Below are positions 57,438 through 64,000 of a stretch of 64,000 bases of DNA, piece after piece (the stretch's first letter is position 1; each line of letters starts with the position of its first letter). Source of the stretch: Sphingomonas mali NBRC 15500 (GTDB taxonomy: Bacteria > Pseudomonadota > Alphaproteobacteria > Sphingomonadales > Sphingomonadaceae); assembly GCF_001598415.1 (NCBI RefSeq), contig NZ_BCYX01000009.1, positions 62,001 to 126,000 on the forward strand, in the 5' to 3' direction. Position numbers and translations under genes: made by a program. The notes below the pieces were generated by a model, which did not search any database, was not told the DNA's origin, and saw only the letters and a program-made list of their open reading frames with translations.

Positions 57438-58349
57438 ATGATCGCGGTCGTCCATCATTCCGACTATGTGGCGCCAGGACAGCCCAAATCCGGCTATCAA
57501 TGGAACAAGAACGGCGCGATCCGCGACGTGCTCCACGAGGCCGGCGACGCGATCGCGTGGTTCGAGCCGGAGGCGATGCCGCGGCGTTGGATCGAGGCGG
57601 CGCACGATCCCGAATACGTCGCCGAGGTGATCGAAGTCCGAGTCCCGCGCGCCAAGGAGCGGCGGATCGGGTTCCCGGTCAACGCGACTGTCGCGCGCCG
57701 CGCCCAGCTTGTCCCAGGCGGCACTTATCTCGCGGCGCGGCTCGCGCTCGAGCGAGGGTTCGCCGCCAACAGCGCGGGCGGCAGCCATCATGCGCTGGCG
57801 GATACCGGCGCGGGCTATTGCGTGTTCAACGACCTCGCCATCGCGGCGATCAGGCTGGCGGACGAGGGGCGCCGCGTACTGATCGTCGATTGCGACGTGC
57901 ATCAGGGCGACGGCACCGCGGCCTTGACCGCCGGTCACCCGGATATCGCGACCTATTCGATCCACGCCGAAAAGAACTTTCCGGCACGCAAGGCGCGCTC
58001 GACGCTCGACGTGGCACTGCCCGACGGCGTGGACGACGACGCCTATCTCGCGGCGTTGGAGGAGACGCTGGCGCCGATGCTCGATGCCGAGCGGCCCGAT
58101 TTGATCCTCTATCAGGCAGGTGTCGATCCGTTCGTGGGCGACCGGCTCGGCCGACTCGATCTGAGCGACGACGGTCTGACACGTCGCGAACAATTGGTCG
58201 CGCGACTGGCGATCGAGCGCGGCCTGCCGCTCGCGAGCACGGTGGGCGGCGGCTATGGCGACGATGTGCTGGCAATCGCGCGTCGCCACGTCTCCGCGAT
58301 TATCACCTTGGGCGAGACCTTTGCTGGCGCGGCTTTCAGGCACCGCTAA
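57438..58349 (+). CDS. Histone deacetylase family protein
   Basis: A 303-residue zinc deacetylase of the bacterial HDAC group: SHHALADTGAGYCVFNDLAI (active His pair), VDCDVHQGDGTAAL (zinc Asp and His), YQAGVDPF (third ligand) and VGGGYGDD. Bacterial members act on acetylpolyamines, acetoin-linked or small acetylated substrates. ATG 57438 (MIAVVHHSDYVAPGQPKSGY) fits the family start; the frame is open further upstream inside the divergent gene. Confidence 0.92.
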   Translation: MIAVVHHSDYVAPGQPKSGYQWNKNGAIRDVLHEAGDAIAWFEPEAMPRRWIEAAHDPEYVAEVIEVRVPRAKERRIGFPVNATVARRAQLVPGGTYLAARLALERGFAANSAGGSHHALADTGAGYCVFNDLAIAAIRLADEGRRVLIVDCDVHQGDGTAALTAGHPDIATYSIHAEKNFPARKARSTLDVALPDGVDDDAYLAALEETLAPMLDAERPDLILYQAGVDPFVGDRLGRLDLSDDGLTRREQLVARLAIERGLPLASTVGGGYGDDVLAIARRHVSAIITLGETFAGAAFRHR

Positions 58350-58476
58350 CTGCGCCTTTCGTTTCAGCTGTGCAGTAAAGAACGGTTTTCACGGAAGCGT
58401 AACCGATCTACGTTGGTCCCGAGGGGTCCCGCGCCTAGAGAGACCTCCGAACACGACCGCAGGATTTAGTGCTGAC

Positions 58477-60345
58477 ATGGCGACCGCCGTCCACGAAGTG
58501 ACGCCCACCGAGGCGTCGGCCCACCCACACGCAGAATCGATCGTTGTCCGTTTCGCCGGAGATTCCGGCGACGGCATGCAGCTGACCGGGGGGCAGTTCA
58601 CGCTGTCGACCGCGCTGGCCGGCAATGATCTGTCCACTTTCCCCGATTTCCCGGCCGAGATCCGCGCGCCGCTCGGCACGCTGTTCGGCGTGTCGGCGTT
58701 CCAGATCAATTTCGGGTCGACCTCGATCGAGACCGCAGGCGATGCGCTCGACGTGTTGGTCGCGATGAACCCCGCGGCGCTCAAGACCAATGTCAACGAG
58801 CTCAAGCCTGGCGGACTGGTAATCGCCGACACCGGCGAATTCACCGAGCGCAACCTGGCCAAGGCGAAGTACGAGTCCAATCCGATCGAGGACGGCAGCC
58901 TCGCCAAGTGGCAAGTGCTGGCGTTCGACATTTCCGCGCTGACGGTGGCGGCGGTGAAGCCGTTCGGCCTTGGCAACAAGGAAGCGCTGCGCTGCAAGAA
59001 CATGTGGACGCTGGGGCTCGCGCTCTGGATGTTCGACCGCGACCGCCAGCCGCTGATCGACTGGCTCAAGACCAAGTTCGCCAAGGCGCCGGCGCTGGCC
59101 GAGGCCAATATCGCCGCGCTCAACGCCGGCCACGCTTATGGCGAGACCGCGGAGATTTCCGGGCCGCTCAAGCAGCACCATGTCGCCGCCGCTCCCGCCG
59201 AGCCGGGTCTGTATCGTACGGTGACGGGCGCCGAAGCGATCTCGATGGGATTGGTCGCGGGTGCGCAGCTCGCCAATATCCCGATGTTCTTCGGCGGCTA
59301 TCCGATCACGCCTGCATCGGCGATCCTCCATCACCTCAGCCGGCTCAAGGAGTTCGGCATCACCACCTTCCAGGCCGAGGATGAGATTGCCGCGATCGCC
59401 AGCGCGATCGGCGCGTCTTATGCTGGGCAGCTTGGCGTCACCTCGTCCTCGGGCCCGGGCATCGCGCTCAAGGGCGAGGCGATGGGGCTCGCGATCATGA
59501 CCGAGCTGCCGCTGGTGATCATCAATTCGCAGCGCGGCGGGCCGTCGACCGGTCTGCCGACCAAGACCGAGCAATCGGATCTCTATCAGGCGGTTTATGG
59601 CCGCAACGGCGACGCGCCGATGCCGGTGATCGCCGCGCGCAGCCCGTCGGACGCGTTCGAGGTCGCGATCGAGGCGGTGCGGATCGCCACGCAATATATG
59701 ACGCCGGTGATGGTGCTGACCGATGGCTATATCGCCAATGCCGCCGAACCGTGGAAAGTACCCGAGGTCAGCGATTACGCGCCGTTCCCGGTTCGCTATC
59801 TCGACACGGTGCCGGAGGGCGGGTTCCAGGCCTATGCCCGCGACGAGAAGCTTGCTCGCCCCTGGGTCAAGCCGGGCACGCCCGGACTGCTCCACCGCAT
59901 CGGTGGGATCGAGAAGCAGCAGGGCACCGGTAATATCGATTACGGCCCCGCCAACCATCAGGCGATGACCGATATCCGCAAGGCCAAGGTCGACGGGATC
60001 AAGATCCCCGACCAGGAAATCGAGCTGGGCAATCCGGGCGGCAAGCTGGTCGTGGTGGGCTGGGGTTCGACCTTCGGCCCGATCCACCAGGCAGTGCGGC
60101 GCGCGCGCCGCCGCGGCCTCGACGTCAGCCACATCCATCTGCGTCACATCTGGCCGATGCCGGGCAATCTTGGCGCGTTGCTCAAGGGTTACGAGAAGAT
60201 CCTCGTACCCGAGATGAATACCGGCCAGCTCAAGACGGTGCTGCGCGACCAATATCTGGTCGACGCCAAGCCGCTCAACAAAGTGTCGGGCCAGCCCTTC
60301 CGCATCGCGGAGATCGAGGCGGCGATCGAAGGAATTCTCGCATGA
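58477..60345 (+). CDS. korA: 2-oxoacid:ferredoxin oxidoreductase subunit alpha (KorA)
   Basis: A 622-residue fused gamma-alpha subunit. Residues 20-200 are the gamma domain (VVRFAGDSGDGMQLTGGQF, FPAEIRAPLGTLFG). The alpha part starts near 230 with TGAEAISMGLVAGAQ, then FFGGYPITPASAILH and IVIINSQRGGPSTGLPTKTE. With KorB it converts 2-oxoglutarate and CoA to succinyl-CoA with reduction of ferredoxin. ATG 58477 is used. It overlaps korB by four bases. Confidence 0.93.
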   Translation: MATAVHEVTPTEASAHPHAESIVVRFAGDSGDGMQLTGGQFTLSTALAGNDLSTFPDFPAEIRAPLGTLFGVSAFQINFGSTSIETAGDALDVLVAMNPAALKTNVNELKPGGLVIADTGEFTERNLAKAKYESNPIEDGSLAKWQVLAFDISALTVAAVKPFGLGNKEALRCKNMWTLGLALWMFDRDRQPLIDWLKTKFAKAPALAEANIAALNAGHAYGETAEISGPLKQHHVAAAPAEPGLYRTVTGAEAISMGLVAGAQLANIPMFFGGYPITPASAILHHLSRLKEFGITTFQAEDEIAAIASAIGASYAGQLGVTSSSGPGIALKGEAMGLAIMTELPLVIINSQRGGPSTGLPTKTEQSDLYQAVYGRNGDAPMPVIAARSPSDAFEVAIEAVRIATQYMTPVMVLTDGYIANAAEPWKVPEVSDYAPFPVRYLDTVPEGGFQAYARDEKLARPWVKPGTPGLLHRIGGIEKQQGTGNIDYGPANHQAMTDIRKAKVDGIKIPDQEIELGNPGGKLVVVGWGSTFGPIHQAVRRARRRGLDVSHIHLRHIWPMPGNLGALLKGYEKILVPEMNTGQLKTVLRDQYLVDAKPLNKVSGQPFRIAEIEAAIEGILA

Positions 60346-61379
60346 ACGACATGACGTCCCCAGTGGTGAAGAGCAGCCCCAAGGATTGGGAAACCGACCA
60401 GGAAGTGCGCTGGTGCCCGGGCTGCGGCGATTACGCCATCCTGAAGGCCGTGCAACGGACCATGCCCGAGATCGGCGCGCGGCCCGAGAATACCGTGTTC
60501 GTCAGCGGCATCGGCTGCTCCTCGCGCTTCCCCTATTACATGGAGACCTATGGTTTCCACACGATCCACGGCCGCGCGCCCGCGGTCGCGACCGGGGTGA
60601 AGCTCGCCAATCCCGAGCTCGACGTGTGGATCATCACCGGAGACGGCGACGCGCTGTCGATCGGCGGCAACCATACGATGCACCTGCTGCGTCGTAACCT
60701 GAATTGCCAGGTGCTGTTGTTCAACAACGAGATTTACGGCCTGACCAAGGGGCAATATTCGCCGACCAGCCGGGTCGGGACGCGTAGCCCGTCTACTCCG
60801 TTCGGGTCGGTCGACCGCCCGGCGCAGCCGTGCGCCTTCGCGCTGGGTTCGGGCGCGCGGTTCGTCGCGCGCGGGATCGATGTGCACAAGAACCTGCCCT
60901 CGGTGTTCAAGGCGGCCTATGCGCACCAGGGCGCCGCGTTCGTCGAGATTTTCCAGAATTGCATCGTCTATAATGACGATGTGTTCGCCTCGTTCACCGA
61001 AAAGGCCAATGCCTCGGGCAACCAATTGTGGGTCGAACATGGTCAGCCGCTGCTGTTCGCGGGCGGAACCAAGGGCCTGACGATGGATACCGACCGTTTG
61101 GTGCTCAAGGTCGTCGATGTCGTCGATGGCGACTGGCAAGGCGCGCACGTTGCGGTGCACGACCAGACCAATCGCGGCCTGGCGCATATGCTGGTCGAAA
61201 TGCCGTTCGGTCCGTTCCCGATGGCGCTAGGCGTGCTCTACGACGATCCCGCACCGACCTTCGACAGTGCAGTGATCGCGCAGAACAAGCAGGCGAGCGA
61301 GGGCAAGAAGCCTGACCTGCAGAAGCTGCTGAGCCAGGGGCAGACGTGGCAGGTCGAGAAGCAGCCGCGGGTCGAGTGA
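60342..61379 (+). CDS. korB: 2-oxoacid:ferredoxin oxidoreductase subunit beta (KorB)
   Basis: A 345-residue thiamine-diphosphate-binding subunit: VRWCPGCGDYAILKAVQ (Fe-S and TPP site), SGIGCSSRFPYYM, WIITGDGDALSIGGNH, LLFNNEIYGLTKGQYSPTS and the third cysteine in EIFQNCIVYND. Absence of separate ferredoxin-like subunits is normal for the two-subunit type. ATGA overlap with korA ensures equal production. Confidence 0.94.
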   Translation: MNDMTSPVVKSSPKDWETDQEVRWCPGCGDYAILKAVQRTMPEIGARPENTVFVSGIGCSSRFPYYMETYGFHTIHGRAPAVATGVKLANPELDVWIITGDGDALSIGGNHTMHLLRRNLNCQVLLFNNEIYGLTKGQYSPTSRVGTRSPSTPFGSVDRPAQPCAFALGSGARFVARGIDVHKNLPSVFKAAYAHQGAAFVEIFQNCIVYNDDVFASFTEKANASGNQLWVEHGQPLLFAGGTKGLTMDTDRLVLKVVDVVDGDWQGAHVAVHDQTNRGLAHMLVEMPFGPFPMALGVLYDDPAPTFDSAVIAQNKQASEGKKPDLQKLLSQGQTWQVEKQPRVE

Positions 61380-61385
61380 TCTTTT

Positions 61386-61827
61386 TTGGATCGCACAAAG
61401 ACACGAAGCCACGAAGAGCGATCGCCTTTGTCGCGTGATCTGGAAGAATTGGCGCGGGTCGCCGTCGATTGCGGATTCAAGCTGCACGAAGCGCTCGGCC
61501 CCGGGTTGCTTGAGTCGGTTTATGAGGCTTGCCTCTTTCAAAGCCTCGCTACGCGAGGCTTGATCGTCGAACGGCAGAAGGTGGTACCAAATCCGATATG
61601 AAGGGGTCGTGCTTGACGAAGGGTTTCGAGTCGATTTGCTGATTGAGCGGCGATTGCTGATCGAGTTGAAATCGACGGAAAGCCACGCTCCCGTCCACGC
61701 GAAGCAGGTCATCACCTATCTCCGTCTGTTGGACTTGCCGCTCGGCCTGCTGATGAATTTCGGTGCTGCCACCTTCAAAGAAGGCGTCCGTCGAATCGCC
61801 AACAATTATTACGCGCCCAAGCCGTGA
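61386..61827 (+). pseudogene. GxxExxY protein, frameshifted
   Basis: Two frames read as one GxxExxY family protein. The first half ends ...EALGPGLLESVYEACLFQSL, ATRGLIVERQKVV and then stops at 61599. The second continues after a one-base shift with RYEGVVLDEGFRVDLL, LLIELKSTESHAPVHAKQVI and FGAATFKEGVRRI. Removing one A from AAA at 61589-61591 restores VVPIRYEGVVLDEG. The family is nuclease-like and of unknown role. The gene lies inside an inverted repeat. Confidence 0.8.
61392..61416. repeat. Left arm of inverted repeat around the GxxExxY gene
   Basis: Starts CGCACAAAGACACGAAGC and ends CACGAAG; 23 of 25 bases pair with the arm at 61834-61858. Flanking repeats of this kind with CACAAAGACAC are often seen beside GxxExxY genes, suggesting that gene and repeat move together. 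Confidence 0.7.
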
Positions 61828-61833
61828 AACGAT

Positions 61834-61858
61834 CTTTGTGGCTTAGTGTCTTTGTGCG
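61834..61858. repeat. Right arm of inverted repeat around the GxxExxY gene
   Basis: Starts CTTTGTGGCTTAGTGTCT and ends TTGTGCG; inverted relative to 61392-61416 with two mismatches. The spacing encloses the entire broken gene. Confidence 0.7.
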
Positions 61859-61885
61859 AGTCACTTTCTCTCCACGCCAACCGAC

Positions 61886-63259
61886 ATGACTTCGCCAACC
61901 CTCCTCTGGCTTCGCCAGGACCTCAGGCTTGCCGATCAGCCGGCGCTAGCCGCGGCGATACACGATGGACCAGTCATTCCGGTCTACGTGCTCGATGACG
62001 AGACACCTAAGCATCGCCAGATGGGCGCCGCCTCGCGATGGTGGCTGCATCACAGTTTGGAAGCGCTCGATCGATCACTGCGCGAGAAGGGATCGCGGCT
62101 GATCCTGCGGCGCGGCAAATGCGATGAGGAACTGGCCAAGGTCGCGAAGGAGGTCGGCGCCGGCACTGTCCATGCCATCCGCCATTACGAGCCGTGGTGG
62201 CGCAACGCCGAGCGCGCGGTGGCGAAGCGGCTCGATCTCGTCTGCCACGACGGCAATTATCTCGCGCCGCCGGGATCGATCGCGAGCGGTAGCGGAGCGC
62301 CTTACAAGATCTACACGCCGTTCTGGCGCGCCTTGCGTGACGTCATGCCACCACCACATCTGCTGCACCGGCCGCATGAAATTCCGGCGCCTGCTTCCTG
62401 GCCGGCAAGCGACGACCTGACCGATTGGCATTTGCTGCCGACCAGTCCCGATTGGGCGACCGGCTTTGCGCGGGAATGGACTCCGGGCGAGGCAGGTGCA
62501 CACGACCGGGTCGACGATTTCGTCGACGACGTGGCGCGCTACGACGACACGCGTAACTTGCCATCGATCGAGGGCAGTTCGCGCCTGTCGCCGCATCTCC
62601 ATTTCGGCGAGCTATCGCCAGGCTTGGTCTGGCATCGGATGGCAGGAAAGGGCGGGTCGACCCAGGTCTTCCTCAGCGAGCTCGCCTGGCGCGATTATGC
62701 CCAGAACGTGATCCTGCAATTGCCCGATTACGGCGCCAGGAACGGGCGTGAGCGGTTCGACGATCTTCCCTGGCGATCGGGGAAGGCGGCCGAGGCCGAT
62801 CTGCGCGCATGGCAACGCGGCGAAACGGGCTATCCGATCGTCGATGCCGGCATGCGTCAGCTCTGGGCGACCGGATGGATGCACAATCGCGTGCGGATGA
62901 TCGCGGCGTCGTTCCTGATCAAACATCTGCTGATCGACTGGCGTGAAGGCGAACGCTGGTTCTGGGACACGCTGGTCGACGCCGATTACGGCAACAATTC
63001 GGTCAACTGGCAATGGGTCGCCGGTGCCGGCATCGATGCGAATATGTGGGGTCGGATCATGGCGCCGCTCGCACAATCGGAGAAGTTCGACGCGGGCGAC
63101 TACATCCGCCAATGGGTGCCCGAGCTCGCGGGCATTCCCGATCCCGCGATCCATGACCCAGAGGCGGCCGGCTGCCGACCGAATGGCTATCCTTCCAAGG
63201 TGATCGGGCACCGCGAAGCGCGTGAGCGAGCGCTGACGGCGGGCAAAAAGGTCCGGTGA
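61886..63259 (+). CDS. phrB: Deoxyribodipyrimidine photolyase
   Basis: A 457-residue cryptochrome/photolyase. The N-terminal antenna domain (LLWLRQDLRLADQPALAAAI) is followed by the FAD-binding domain with SRLSPHLHFGELSP, ELAWRDYAQNVI, GYPIVDAGMRQLWATGWMHN, RVRMIAASFLIKHLLIDWR and NNSVNWQWVAGAG, typical of CPD class I photolyases. It repairs UV-induced pyrimidine dimers using blue light. Its ATG lies 27 bases after the right repeat arm. Confidence 0.95.
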   Translation: MTSPTLLWLRQDLRLADQPALAAAIHDGPVIPVYVLDDETPKHRQMGAASRWWLHHSLEALDRSLREKGSRLILRRGKCDEELAKVAKEVGAGTVHAIRHYEPWWRNAERAVAKRLDLVCHDGNYLAPPGSIASGSGAPYKIYTPFWRALRDVMPPPHLLHRPHEIPAPASWPASDDLTDWHLLPTSPDWATGFAREWTPGEAGAHDRVDDFVDDVARYDDTRNLPSIEGSSRLSPHLHFGELSPGLVWHRMAGKGGSTQVFLSELAWRDYAQNVILQLPDYGARNGRERFDDLPWRSGKAAEADLRAWQRGETGYPIVDAGMRQLWATGWMHNRVRMIAASFLIKHLLIDWREGERWFWDTLVDADYGNNSVNWQWVAGAGIDANMWGRIMAPLAQSEKFDAGDYIRQWVPELAGIPDPAIHDPEAAGCRPNGYPSKVIGHREARERALTAGKKVR

Positions 63260-63309
63260 GCTGACCGAATCGCTTGGCGAACGGAGTTTGTCGTGCTTTG
63301 AGGTGAATT

Positions 63310-64000
63310 ATGGATGCGCCGACGATGAACCGGGGGCAGCGCAGCCGCGGACGACCGCTTGCGTTGATCGGGCGGCCGCTGCTTGCGCGCATCGACAAAG
63401 GCCTCTCCCACGGCGCGATCACCGTTTCCTTGCCGGAGGGTGGCGCGCCTGAGCGTCTCGGCGGCCGCGCCGCGGGCCCCGAGGCGGTCGTCATCCTGCA
63501 CAGCTGGCGAGCCTTATGGCGGTTGGCGACCGCCGGCTCGGTCGGCTGGTACGAAGCCTGGGCGGCGGGCGAGTGGGAAAGCCCCGATCCGGTGGCGCTG
63601 TTTGAGTTGTTCTCGCTCAATCGCCATGGCCTAGCTGGTACCGGACGCGCGCACGGCCTCTCGCGGCTGCTTCGCCGGCTCTGGCACAAGGCACGCCGCA
63701 ACAACCGTAAGGGTGCTCGGCGCAATATCCACGAGCATTACGATCTGGGGAATGAATTCTACCAATTGTGGCTCGATCCAACGATGACCTATTCGAGCGC
63801 GATGTTCGATGCGCCGGGCCAAAGCCTGGAGGATGCGCAACACGTCAAGCTCAAGGCGATCCTCGATCGCACCGCGACCAATCCCGGCGACCGCATTCTG
63901 GAAATCGGGTGCGGCTGGGGCTCCTTTGCCGAGACGGCGGCGAAAGCGGGCATTGCCGTTCATGGCATCACGCTGTCGACCGAGCAGAAGGCCTATGCCG
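63310..64000 (+). CDS. Cyclopropane-fatty-acyl-phospholipid synthase family protein (3' truncated by window)
   Basis: The first 230 residues of a SAM-dependent methyltransferase of the CFA synthase family. The N-terminal lipid-binding part has HSWRALWRLATAGSVGWYEA and WAAGEWESPDPVALFELFSL. The catalytic domain begins NIHEHYDLGNEFYQLWLD, then PTMTYSSAMF and the SAM site ILEIGCGWGSFAETAA. It would modify unsaturated acyl chains of membrane lipids. It follows the photolyase by 50 bases, a common pairing in proteobacteria. Confidence 0.93.
   Translation, partial: MDAPTMNRGQRSRGRPLALIGRPLLARIDKGLSHGAITVSLPEGGAPERLGGRAAGPEAVVILHSWRALWRLATAGSVGWYEAWAAGEWESPDPVALFELFSLNRHGLAGTGRAHGLSRLLRRLWHKARRNNRKGARRNIHEHYDLGNEFYQLWLDPTMTYSSAMFDAPGQSLEDAQHVKLKAILDRTATNPGDRILEIGCGWGSFAETAAKAGIAVHGITLSTEQKAYA

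Noticed and set aside
1..64000. CRISPR arrays, prophage or insertion sequences
   Set aside because: No regularly spaced repeats, integrase, transposase or phage structural genes were found on either strand.

Overview
The window is high-GC, gene-dense bacterial chromosome that looks like a sphingomonad (Alphaproteobacteria, Sphingomonas or a close relative). This rests on gene content and order (mtaB-ftsY-yciB, ffh-rpsP-rimM...trmD-rplS, a psp envelope-stress locus), the large TonB-dependent receptor, the many exported peptidases, and GC-rich dyad repeats between convergent genes. The species cannot be named from sequence alone. I see no prophage, insertion sequence, CRISPR array or rRNA. There is one tRNA (Thr, TGT).

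Layout. 1-4.1 kb: a truncated gene, a tiny membrane protein, a patatin-like phospholipase overlapping an endonuclease/exonuclease/phosphatase protein, and two small unknowns. 4.1-15.4 kb: a D-amino-acid and peptide module made of a LysR regulator (dgcR), dgcN and dgcA (D-glutamate catabolism), a TonB-dependent receptor, a Tat-exported penicillin-acylase-type hydrolase and an S9 peptidase. Three similar dyad sites lie before dgcN, before dgcR and between the receptor and acylase genes, which suggests a DgcR regulon. 15.6-25.5 kb: mixed housekeeping and hypothetical genes, including a MocR-type regulator, a secreted methyltransferase-like protein, a convergent pair of secreted paralogues, tRNA-Thr, an overlapping rarA-yjbR-yjbR-DUF429 cluster, a PadR regulator with two identical operators, and sufE.

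25.9-30.3 kb is the most unusual region: an expanded phage-shock-protein locus. Divergent pspF faces an apparent sigma-54 promoter that drives a 49-residue exported peptide, pspA, pspB, pspC and five further very small membrane proteins. Most of these share the same C-terminal coiled-coil signature as PspB and the PspC tail.

30.4-38.4 kb: iron superoxide dismutase, an orphan protein, a cation-efflux transporter, the coupled mtaB-ftsY-yciB operon, a DUF924 gene whose start codon overlaps that of mtaB, and a GGDEF-EAL protein. 38.4-44.9 kb: translation and secretion genes ffh, rpsP (with a long acidic tail), rimM, then trmD and rplS, interrupted by an Hsp70-like chaperone and a phosphoesterase. 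A two-codon reading frame plus hairpin lies before ffh.

45-64 kb: D-aminoacylase, a serine hydrolase, 3-methyladenine glycosylase, a VOC protein, a DPP-IV-type peptidase, arginine succinyltransferase genes astA-astB coupled to an M20 hydrolase, a DUF481 outer-membrane protein, rppH, an HSL-type esterase, a histone-deacetylase-family protein, korA-korB, a frameshifted GxxExxY gene within an inverted repeat, a photolyase and a truncated cyclopropane-fatty-acyl-phospholipid synthase. Overall the region suggests an aerobic heterotroph that takes up and degrades peptides, some probably containing D-residues.
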